DNA of 7,999 bases from Actinomycetota bacterium. GTDB lineage: Bacteria; Actinomycetota; Thermoleophilia; Gaiellales; Gaiellaceae. Location of the stretch: contig JACDGR010000142.1 in the NCBI GenBank assembly GCA_013821525.1, positions 1 through 7,999 on the forward strand. Direction: 5' to 3'. This document shows, in pieces, positions 1 through 5,230 of the stretch (positions are counted from its first letter, which is position 1; each line of letters begins with the position of its first letter). The translations under genes and the position numbers were made by a program. The notes under the pieces were generated by a model. It saw only the letters and a list, made by a program, of their open reading frames with translations, had not been told where the DNA came from and did no database searches.

Positions 1-74
1 AACGGCGAATGGACAGCAGCGCCATCTATCAGTCGCTCTACCTCCAGTCCCGCGGTGCGCTGCGCCGGGAGTCA

Positions 75-880
75 ATTAACTGCCGAGTTGCGCACCCGAC
101 GCGTCCACCGCAAGCCCCGCGGGACCCGGATGAGCGGAAACCTCCGCGACATCATCCCGATTGCCGAGCGGCCACCGGAGGTAGACGAGCGCGCGGTTCC
201 CGACGACGTCACGACGGAACTCCACAGGAAACGCTTTCGGCACAACGAGGCCGAGCGGCCCGTTGACGGCCTGTCTGCATGCTTGGTCGCAGCGGAGACT
301 CGGAAACGCACGATATTGGCGAGCCAGATCGGCGACCGCGTCGAATGCAACCGCTCCTCTCAGCAATCGCGGGCAGCGCGCGACGAGCAGGAGCACTTCC
401 TGGCCGCCCATGCTGCCGCCAACGCCGTAGAGACGACGCCGCTTGATCCTCAGCCACGGCAACTTGTGGCTGAGGATCGCCGGCATGCGCGCGAGATCGT
501 CGATCTGCCCCGGCGCGCCCCAGGAAAAGAGGCGCAGGCGCCGTCCCTGGCCCTGCGGGCAGACGACGGCGAAGTGGCCGAGCGCTGGCAGATCACCCCA
601 CGACTGGGGTTGGCCCTTGCCGGCACGTCCCGGCCGTGCGGCGAGATAATAAGCGGTAGCGCCGGGTGTCTGCCGCGGCCTTACCAGGCCGGAAGCAGCA
701 GAAACAGACGCCGCCGCTGACCTGCATGAGCGCGATCGCTGGCCGCCAGAGTCGCACTACCGGCGGAACGGACGCGCTCGAGGTGCGCGGCGACGGCAGG
801 GGGCGATTGGGTGGCGATGCCGACATGCCGGCGGCCAGCGCGCAGGTGACCATGGCCGCCGCAACCATGACCATCGAAAG
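75..880 (-). pseudogene. Decayed secreted alpha/beta hydrolase (GGSMGG serine hydrolase)
   Basis: Read from high to low coordinates, the pieces of one hydrolase appear in order but in different frames. A signal-peptide-like stretch (MVMVAAAMVTCALAAG, about 874-827) comes first. Then RRRLFLLLPAW runs into an in-frame TAA at 681-683, where relatives would have Tyr. After the stop the same frame continues as ALPLIISPHGRDVPARANPS (to about 604). A one-base shift near 602 then leads to WGDLPALG, the conserved GQGRRL and SWGAPGQIDDLARMP segments, and LYGVGGSMGGQE with the nucleophile Ser codon at 412-414. NGPLGL near 250 is followed by poorly matching sequence and at least one more shift near 140. 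The GxSxGG elbow is typical of prolyl-oligopeptidase or depolymerase-like alpha/beta hydrolases; the substrate is unknown. Full-length activity is not possible. The ends are approximate and the family match is from memory. Confidence 0.7.
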
Positions 881-924
881 CCTGCCGAGCAGCGCCGCAG
901 CGAGGCTTGGGAGAGTGGCTTGGG

Positions 925-996
925 TGGGCCGGGCGGATTTCGATCCGCATCTGCTCCGTGAAGCGCGCAGTGCTCTACCGCTTGAGCTACGGCCCC
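925..996 (-). tRNA. tRNA-like sequence, probably a tRNA pseudogene
   Basis: On the minus strand a complete tRNA order is visible. It has a GGGGCCG acceptor strand (996-990), TA at positions 8-9, and a perfect D-arm GCTC-AAGCGGTA-GAGC. An anticodon-arm region of the right length follows (CTGCG / CGGAG, one mismatch). The T-arm is GCGGA / TCCGC, and CGGCCC-A can pair with GGGCCG of the 5' strand. Several things are wrong: the T loop is TCGAAA with one T missing, position 33 is G instead of T, the anticodon stem has a G-G mismatch, an extra C sits between the T stem and the acceptor, and CCC follows the discriminator. If the loop is read as CGCTTCA, the anticodon would be CTT (Lys), but this is unreliable. 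A decayed tRNA is the best reading. It sits between the broken hydrolase and the histidine kinase. Confidence 0.5.
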
Positions 997-1117
997 TGCA
1001 CGAGTGCACGGCTGCTGCAGTGCGGTCGTATGGTCGTCGGCGCGAACCGTCGGCGCTATGGGTGGGAACCCTCATCCGCTCCTGCGTCTCTGGCGCTCAT
1101 CGCCGTCGAGGGGCAGG

Positions 1118-1951
1118 ATGAGGGCGATGACCGGGACGAGAAGGTCGCAGTTCGGGGCACCGGCGTCGTTGTTCTGGCGTGTCTTCCTCGTGAACGCGGT
1201 GCTGGTGACGGCGGCCGTTGTCTTGCTGGCGATCACACTTTTGACGGTCTCGAACCCCGCGACCGCCCGCCAGTTGTCGCTGCTCGCCGCTGGCCCGGTG
1301 GTGCTGCTGGTCGCGAACGGGCTGCTGTTGCGGGTCAGCTTGCGGCCGCTGCATCGGCTGACATCGCTGATGCAGCGGATCGATCTTCTACAACCCGGCG
1401 ACCGGCTGCAGGTGGCTGGTGCGCGCGAGTTGAATGTGGTTCTTTCGGCGTTCAACGAGATGCTCGGGCGACTCGAGGCTGAGCGCCGGATGAGCAGCAG
1501 CCGGTCGGTGGGGCAACAGGAGGAGGAGCGACGGCGGATCGCGAACGAGTTGCACGAACAGGTGGGACAGGGGTTGACCGCGCTCCTGCTGGAGCTAAAG
1601 AGCGCCCTCGCCGAGGCTCCCCAGTCTGTACGGCCGGGGTTGATTCGCGCGCAGGGGATTGCGCGGTCCAACCTCGACGAGGTGCGGCGGATCGCGCGCC
1701 AGCTTCGACCGACGGTGCTCGATGATCTCGGCCTGTCCTATGCGCTCCTCTCCCTGGCCGACGTCGCGGAAGCGCAGGCGGATCTCGTTGTCGTCCGCCG
1801 CGTCGACACGGCGGCGCCGCGCGTCTCGACCGCGGCCGAGTTGGCGATGTATCGGATCGCCCAGGAGGCTTTGACGAATGCGGCCGGCAAACCGCATCGA
1901 CGCCAGCGCCCTCAGCTTGCAACCGGTCAGCCTCACGGAGCTTCCTGCTGA
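1118..1951 (+). CDS. 3'-truncated sensor histidine kinase (NarL/DesK-type, HAMP and HisKA_3)
   Basis: This is the sensor of a two-component system. Numbered from the Met at 1127, it has a transmembrane segment at residues about 14-40 (FWRVFLVNAVLVTAAVVLLA), a second at about 50-69, a HAMP linker at about 70-121, and a HisKA_3 dimerisation domain with the phospho-acceptor His143 in ERRRIANELHEQVGQ. RQLRPTVLDDLGL follows, as is typical of the family. The N-box of the ATPase domain begins as RIAQEALTNAA (about 1855-1880) and then breaks off. The last 20 or so codons (GKPHRRQRPQLATG...) come from the antisense strand of an IS3 remnant. Most of the HATPase domain is therefore missing and the protein cannot autophosphorylate. 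The ATG at 1118, with GAGGGG at 1108-1113, and the in-frame ATG at 1127 are both possible starts. No response regulator is adjacent. Confidence 0.85.
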   Translation: MRAMTGTRRSQFGAPASLFWRVFLVNAVLVTAAVVLLAITLLTVSNPATARQLSLLAAGPVVLLVANGLLLRVSLRPLHRLTSLMQRIDLLQPGDRLQVAGARELNVVLSAFNEMLGRLEAERRMSSSRSVGQQEEERRRIANELHEQVGQGLTALLLELKSALAEAPQSVRPGLIRAQGIARSNLDEVRRIARQLRPTVLDDLGLSYALLSLADVAEAQADLVVVRRVDTAAPRVSTAAELAMYRIAQEALTNAAGKPHRRQRPQLATGQPHGASC

Positions 1952-1982
1952 TCTGCTCCGGCGTATGCCTCTTCCCCTTCAC
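1880..1982 (-). pseudogene. IS3-family transposase OrfA, N-terminal fragment
   Basis: The fragment encodes KGKRHTPEQISRKLREAD and then RLQAEGAGVDAVCR, the helix-turn-helix N-terminus of IS3-family OrfA, which binds the element's terminal repeats. After about residue 34 it runs into the reverse strand of the kinase gene, and the frame continues meaninglessly to about 1452. The start is a GTG at 1982: AGGAGG lies 8 nt upstream (complement of 1991-1996). A second GTG at 1989-1991 overlaps that ribosome binding site and is less likely. The fragment lacks the leucine-zipper half of OrfA and all of OrfB, so no transposase can be made. Confidence 0.75.
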
Positions 1983-2058
1983 AAAAGTCACCTCCTCGCC
2001 GCTTCAGGCGATCGTGACTCTCGCAAGGGCTGGACAAACCTTCAAGGGGGTCACGTCA
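1880..2058 (-). mobile_element. Remnant of an IS3-family insertion sequence (terminal repeat plus start of orfA)
   Basis: Reading leftward from 2058, the sequence starts TGACGTGACCCCC, which resembles the TGA-CC-rich termini of IS3-family elements. About 76 bp later comes an orfA start with a strong ribosome binding site, then about 34 codons of OrfA, ending abruptly inside a histidine kinase gene. The other end of the element, orfB and the second inverted repeat are absent. The junction at about 1876-1882 lies in a short GC-rich stretch (GCGGCCGGC) where both partners can be read. Target-site duplication cannot be tested because one end is gone, and no continuation of the kinase is seen beyond 2058. 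Confidence 0.65.
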
Positions 2059-2113
2059 CCTACCGAGGCTCGCGATCCACTGACAGCTAGATAGATAGGG
2101 GGCAGCCCCCATT

Positions 2114-2133
2114 GCGGCGAGGCGCATCGCCGC
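2114..2133. other. Hairpin-forming inverted repeat (7-bp stem)
   Basis: GCGGCGA (2114-2120) and TCGCCGC (2127-2133) are perfectly complementary around a 6-nt loop. There is no T-tract on either strand, so it is not a classical intrinsic terminator. It lies just outside the IS3 remnant, in sequence with no recognised gene (2059-2265). Confidence 0.35.
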
Positions 2134-2274
2134 GTCACTCTTAAGACGAGATGGAGCTCGCCATCCCCGCACTCGCCGCTGGAGCAGGAGTCCTGTTGTT
2201 GCGTCGATCTGCTTCTCAACGGTCCCACGACGAAGTTCCTTGCAAGACTGCGGCACCGCCGCGACTAGAGGATC

Positions 2275-2457
2275 ATTGCCCGTTCCAAAATCTTCGCCGT
2301 CGTCCTCTCAGGAGTCTTGTGTGGGCTCGCGGGAATCGTCATCACAGGCCAGATCGGCGTGGTCAGTTCCTCAGCGCCCCGTCATCATCGCTGCTGTTGC
2401 GCTCTCGCTCGCCGGCAAGCGGTTCGTCGCTACCAAGTGTCAGCAAGCCAAGAATAG
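2275..2457 (+). pseudogene. Frameshifted small membrane protein upstream of tatA
   Basis: From ATT at 2275 the frame reads IARSKIFAVVLSGVLCGLAG, then IVITGQIGVVSSSAP, one convincing transmembrane helix. At the CCCC run (2377-2380) the frame turns into low-complexity Arg/Cys/His sequence and stops at about 2457. Removing one C gives SAPVIIAAVALSLAGKRFVA, a second hydrophobic stretch with a basic end, but that frame has no stop before tatA. A ribosome-binding-like AGAGG sits at 2267-2271, yet no ATG, GTG or TTG starts this frame; an in-frame TAG lies at 2266-2268. The first helix loosely resembles sugar-ABC permease segments, which I do not consider sufficient for a name. It is either a two-helix protein broken by an indel or chance hydrophobicity. 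Confidence 0.3.
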
Positions 2458-2462
2458 GAGGT
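2457..2462 (+). promoter_or_regulatory. Ribosome binding site AGGAGG that fixes the TTG start of tatA
   Basis: A perfect AGGAGG lies 7 nt before TTG (2470-2472). No ATG or GTG occurs at an equivalent distance, so this site decides the unusual start. Confidence 0.8.
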
Positions 2463-2469
2463 TCTCACA

Positions 2470-2751
2470 TTGCCTGGTTTCGTCGGTTTTCCGGAACTTG
2501 TGTTGCTCGGGCTTGTCGTGCTGCTGCTCTTCGGTCCGAAGCGCCTGCCCGAGATCGGCCGCGGTCTCGGTAAGGGGCTGCGCGAGTTCAAGGACTCAGT
2601 CAGCGGCGACCACAAAGACGAAGACATCAACCTTGAGCGGCGCGAGATCAGTAGCGACGCAAGCGTCACGACTCCCACCGCCTGGATCCCACAGGACAAC
2701 GAAGCGCCGGCCACTCAGACGGCAGCGGTGCCTAAAAACGGAGTGACGTAG
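2470..2751 (+). CDS. tatA: Twin-arginine translocase subunit TatA
   Basis: TatA is the small membrane protein that oligomerises to form the passage for folded proteins in the Tat export system. The 93-aa product has the full signature: a short N-terminus (MPGFVGFPE), one transmembrane helix (about residues 8-21), the hinge FGPKRLPE (21-28), and an amphipathic helix containing GRGLGKGLREFK (about 30-41). A polar acidic tail of about 50 residues follows. Length and layout fit the family. Start is TTG at 2470, chosen because of the AGGAGG 7 nt upstream. No tatB or tatC is adjacent, so it depends on TatC encoded elsewhere; lone tatA genes are common in actinobacteria. It appears to be the only intact gene between 1 and 3890. 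Confidence 0.93.
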   Translation: MPGFVGFPELVLLGLVVLLLFGPKRLPEIGRGLGKGLREFKDSVSGDHKDEDINLERREISSDASVTTPTAWIPQDNEAPATQTAAVPKNGVT

Positions 2752-3112
2752 GCGATGCTGCTTTCAGCGGTCGAGTTCAGTCAGGAGCCCAGCTCATCGA
2801 CCACCTGACGAGTTCCGGTCGCGCATCTCGTCGCCGAGCCGCTGTTGTCCTCGCCTCGACGGGGACGACATCGTGCACGGTCGCATCCTGCGCGTCCTGA
2901 CGATGTGCTGCCGGTGGGACACCGCAAAGCTGATCTTGTTCGGTGTTGCCGTTCCCGACAATCGCCGGCGAAGGTCTGCATCCCCGCGACCTATACACCC
3001 ACCGTCACGTGGTTCACGTCCTCTCGCCTGACACTCCCTGTGGGGTGCGTTAACGCGCTTCTGGGCTCGCAGGTCGTGATTGCCGCGTAGGGTCGGCGTC
3101 CTGTCCGGTTGA
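2752..3112. other. 361-bp stretch without a recognisable gene
   Basis: All six frames lack a recognisable domain. Open frames on both strands are Arg/Ser/Thr-rich and look like by-products of GC-rich DNA. The only structure I see is a perfect 10-bp palindrome, GCGTTAACGC, at 3047-3056. The stretch lies between tatA and a transposase stub, so it may be worn-out mobile DNA. Confidence 0.5.
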
Positions 3113-3253
3113 TCCCGAGGAGTTGCTCTTGTTCTGGTCGTTCGGCTACTGGCGTTGCGCTGTCTGTTGCAGATCGTGCTTCTGCGCCCACGGTCTGAGG
3201 GCTTCAAGGACCTGGAGATCGTCGTTCTTCGGCTGAAAGCATCGGATCCGTGA
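3113..3253 (+). pseudogene. N-terminal stub of an integrase-core transposase
   Basis: The frame reads ALVLVVRLLALRCLLQIVLL and then RPRSEGFKDLEIVVLRLKASDP before a TGA at 3251-3253. The order of a hydrophobic leader, an (S)R/S-x-x-(F)KxLEIVVLR block and then xEL-x-x-LRRQ is how many actinobacterial DDE integrase/transposase ORFs begin. Here the match stops right after LEIVVLR, so the remaining 250 or so residues, including the catalytic DDE, are gone. The frame is closed upstream by TGA at 3110-3112 and has no standard start codon at the expected place, although GAGGAG is present at about 3117-3122. Family assignment rests on this short motif and is from memory. Confidence 0.5.
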
Positions 3254-3772
3254 TCGCCGCTCCTCGGGTGAAGGGCGGCACGGCCACGACCGATTCCAGC
3301 CACCAAAGAACCCGCTTTCTCACAAGGAGGCGCACGAACTCATACTTGGCCTCGTCCGGCATTGGCTCGCAGAGATGACGCCCCCCACAGCCAGCGCGCG
3401 AAGTCGTGATCGAGGTGAGGCCCGCACCAGATCCGGGCGCCACGATCTCGGACGAGATCGCGTAGGCGTTCGAGCAGCCGCCGGCTACTGCACCATGTAC
3501 GCGGGTCGACCTTTCATCGCAACACCGTCGGTACGCACGAAGGTCGGCACGCGGCCACCGTCTGTCGGCGAACTACGAGTCTCTCGCCAGAACGGACTCC
3601 TTTCGACTAGAGCGTTCTCTGTGCTGAAACGAAAAGCCCGTCAAGTGTGGAGCAGTTGTGGAGCAGAGCGGTCGAAGCCGAGGGAAGCCCAGCGAAGAAC
3701 TCTGAGGTCGAAACCGCAGAAACAAGCCGAAACCGTTGCGTCTGGCTTCGCCTGACCACCTCTTAGATTCAT
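3254..3772. other. About 520 bp without a confident gene, left of the tRNA half
   Basis: Two weak candidates are worth recording. On the minus strand, a frame at 3204-3443 contains MPDEAKYEFVRLLVRKRVLW, which has natural-looking composition but no match I know. On the plus strand, a frame ending at 3755 carries a basic tail (KRKARQVWSSCGAE...) that stops 18 bp before the tRNA-derived sequence. Its position and composition would suit the C-terminal tail of a tyrosine integrase, but no R-H-R-Y catalytic box is visible upstream, so I do not call it. The segment REVVIEVRPAPDPGATISDE (about 3400-3460, plus) also reads protein-like and ends at a TAG. Confidence 0.4.
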
Positions 3773-3812
3773 GGTAAAGAGGGGGTCAACGGTTCGAGTC
3801 CGTTAGAGGGCT
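3773..3812 (+). tRNA. 3' half of a tRNA gene (partial; candidate attachment-site remnant)
   Basis: The sequence contains GGTAA, a possible anticodon-stem 3' strand AGAGG, a variable loop GGGTC, a perfect T-arm (AACGG-TTCGAGT-CCGTT), then AGAGGGC and discriminator T, followed by TTTT. The matching 5' acceptor strand (GCCCTCT) and a D-arm are not found upstream, so this is only the 3' half. Nearby CCTCT at 3759-3763 could pair with AGAGG but leaves a 14-nt loop, too long for a tRNA. If GGT is the anticodon the parent would be tRNA-Thr, but TAAAGAGG would also fit others such as Lys. Loss of the 5' half with a clean 3' half is what integration by a site-specific recombinase leaves at one island border. 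Confidence 0.65.
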
Positions 3813-3896
3813 TTTCGAACGACCTCCTGCCCGTGTAGAGCTCAGGTGGCTCGAATTCGCTCCGGAGAGCCGTTGAGCATCATCTGCCAGCGCTGC

Positions 3897-4241
3897 TTAG
3901 TTGGAGCGCGGGTCGTGCTCGACTGCGATTTTCCCGCCGATGGCCTCCGGCCGCTTTCGAACCACAAGGTAAGCGTCGGTCTGTTCCACCACATCCTCGA
4001 CATCTGGAAGCTCGTGGCCGGGAAGCACGAAGAACAACAACGCGTCCGAGCGGATGCTTTCGTAATCGCTCACCGTTGTGGTGAGTCGTTCCGCGCAGGT
4101 GATCTCGCCGCACTCGCAGACAATGCTCATCGTCTCGTCATCACCAACCTGAAGCACACCACTGGTCAGACCCTCGATCTGCTCATTGACCTCACGGAAG
4201 ACCATCTCGTTCAAGGCGATCCGTCTCTTACGCTCCTCCAT
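3897..4241 (-). CDS. Small CxCx4C protein, paralogue A
   Basis: This 114-aa cytoplasmic protein of unknown function has a charged N-terminal helix (MEERKRRIALNEMVFREVNE) and a central Cys motif CECGEITC (Cys42, Cys44, Cys49). It then has SDYESIR, a PGHELPDVE segment with His76, and YLVVRK near the end. Three Cys plus one His could bind a metal, but that is inference. Length and motif positions match paralogue B exactly. AAGGA lies 6 nt before the ATG at 4241; a GTG three bases upstream is the alternative start but too close to that site. It begins 11 nt after the stop of paralogue B, so the two are probably co-transcribed. It resembles conserved hypothetical proteins I associate with Thermoleophilia. 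Confidence 0.85.
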   Translation of the reverse strand: MEERKRRIALNEMVFREVNEQIEGLTSGVLQVGDDETMSIVCECGEITCAERLTTTVSDYESIRSDALLFFVLPGHELPDVEDVVEQTDAYLVVRKRPEAIGGKIAVEHDPRSN

Positions 4242-4252
4242 CACACATCCTT

Positions 4253-4591
4253 CTACGCGTTCGCTTCGGATTCAGCAACCTCGCCCGCATGCCCGACCTT
4301 CTCCATGATCAGATAGCCGCCTCGATCCTCGACGAGCTTCTCCGTTTCGTCGGCGCTCGGATCGTGGCCCGGGTCATGGAGAAACCAGCGCGGGTTCGCA
4401 CGCACCTCTGCGTACTGCTCGCCACTTAGAGGAACGATCTCAAAGCATCGCGCGTCGGAGCATTCACACAGAAAAGGCGTTAGCTCTCCCGACTCGACCA
4501 ACCGCGAAGCCGTCTCGGCGATGGTGGCGTTCGCCTCTCGGAACCGCGACTCGTTCAGAGCACGCCGCTCCTCAGTCTGCCTGCTAGCCAC
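4253..4591 (-). CDS. Small CxCx4C protein, paralogue B
   Basis: This 112-aa protein of unknown function shares the architecture of its neighbour: EERRALNESRFREANATI at the N-terminus, CECSDARC (Cys42, Cys44, Cys49), QYAEVR, DPGHDPSADE with His76, and YLIMEK. The C-terminus ends SEANA and lacks the DPR ending found in the other two copies. Start is GTG at 4591, supported by GGAG 5 nt upstream (complement of 4597-4600). It is the first gene of a two-gene minus-strand operon and is divergent from paralogue C. There are no membrane segments or signal peptide. Confidence 0.85.
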   Translation of the reverse strand: MASRQTEERRALNESRFREANATIAETASRLVESGELTPFLCECSDARCFEIVPLSGEQYAEVRANPRWFLHDPGHDPSADETEKLVEDRGGYLIMEKVGHAGEVAESEANA

Positions 4592-4888
4592 GCCTTCTCC
4601 GATCCACCATCAGACACGGTCTTGCACACAGAATCCGTCCGCAAACCTCCGTCGCGGCCGAGGGACTCGGTTCGTTCGCGCTTCGTCTCTGGCCATGATG
4701 CAGGCGTTGGCCCTTCGAAGCACTCGATCGCAGCTTTCCCCCTACGGGAAAGACTGCGTCCTGGTTACGCAGAATGGATGGGCGCCGCGATCCCTTGCGG
4801 TCGCTCGCACTGCCCTTACCTGTCGTGCTTAGGTCGCCCCGGGGTGGAGCACTTCTCCGACAGAGCGGCCCTATAGGCTGCGGTTTCC
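4592..4888. promoter_or_regulatory. Divergent intergenic region between CxCx4C paralogues B and C
   Basis: This 297-bp gap must hold the promoters for the minus-strand B-A operon and the plus-strand C gene. It contains the palindrome described separately at 4730-4757. Near C, TATAGG at 4872-4877 lies about 11 nt before the GTG and could be a -10 element giving a very short leader or a leaderless transcript, since no good ribosome binding site precedes C. Open frames crossing the gap have no recognisable content. Confidence 0.4.
4730..4757. repeat. Imperfect palindrome / hairpin in the divergent intergenic region
   Basis: GCAG-CTTTCCC (4730-4740) pairs with GGGAAAG-A-CTGC (4746-4757): 11 base pairs with one bulged A around a 5-nt loop. 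There is no T-tract, so a terminator is unlikely. Its place midway between divergent promoters fits an operator, a cruciform or a small structured transcript; which of these cannot be told. Confidence 0.5.
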
Positions 4889-5218
4889 GTGAGAAAAGAA
4901 CGCGAAGAGCGTTTGGCGAAAAACGAGTCCCTGTTCAGAGTGCTGAACGAGAACATTCGTGACCTCGCGTCGAGGCTCGCGCCGGGGGAAACCTACGAGT
5001 TCATCTGTGAGTGCCCCACGCGCGACTGCTTCGAGCGGCTGACCATGACCCTCCCTGAGTACGAACAAGTCCGCGCCGACGGAACTCACTTCCTACTGGC
5101 GGAGAGGCATGAAGAACCCGAGATCGAACGAGTGATCGCTACACGCGCCACGCATGTCGTGGTCGAGAAAGAGGGACTCGCAGGCGTTGTCGCCAACGCC
5201 GACGACCCACGCGGATAA
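4889..5218 (+). CDS. Small CxCx4C protein, paralogue C
   Basis: This 109-aa protein of unknown function is the third copy of the family. It has KEREERLAKNESLFRVLNEN at the N-terminus, CECPTRDC (Cys40, Cys42, Cys47), EYEQVR, a His74 in AERHEEPEIE (the PG of the other copies is lost), THVVVEK, and a DDPRG end like the DPRSN of copy A. Start is GTG at 4889, chosen by alignment with the other copies; the ribosome binding site is weak. It faces away from B and A. The stop TAA (5216-5218) is in the same frame as the following HAD remnant, so the two frames are separated only by this stop. Confidence 0.85.
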   Translation: MRKEREERLAKNESLFRVLNENIRDLASRLAPGETYEFICECPTRDCFERLTMTLPEYEQVRADGTHFLLAERHEEPEIERVIATRATHVVVEKEGLAGVVANADDPRG

Positions 5219-5230
5219 CCACATTTCCCC

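Noticed and set aside
55..720. Long plus-strand open frame of 221 codons
   Set aside because: It is the antisense shadow of the broken hydrolase; its Arg/Ala/Pro-rich product has no domain, while the minus strand shows conserved hydrolase motifs in order.
1072..1671. Minus-strand open frame opposite the histidine kinase
   Set aside because: Ser/Arg/Thr-rich product with no motif; it lies antisense to clear HAMP and HisKA_3 sequence.
1452..1879. Continuation of the OrfA frame past the junction, which would give a 179-aa protein
   Set aside because: Beyond about residue 34 the sequence is the reverse strand of the kinase gene, with Arg/Pro-rich nonsense; only the N-terminus is transposase.
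2098..2110. GGGGGCAGCCCCC as an intrinsic terminator
   Set aside because: The loop between the complementary arms would be too small to form and no T-tract follows.
2794..3306. Minus-strand open frame of 170 codons
   Set aside because: Arg-rich composition, no recognisable fold or ribosome binding site, and it crosses the transposase stub on the other strand.
3375..3755. Plus-strand frame as an integrase gene
   Set aside because: No catalytic Arg-His-Arg-Tyr pattern is visible and most of it looks like chance coding; only the basic tail and its position next to the tRNA half are suggestive.
4521..4832. Plus-strand frames crossing the gap between paralogues B and C
   Set aside because: They start inside the antisense of paralogue B and have no recognisable content or ribosome binding site.
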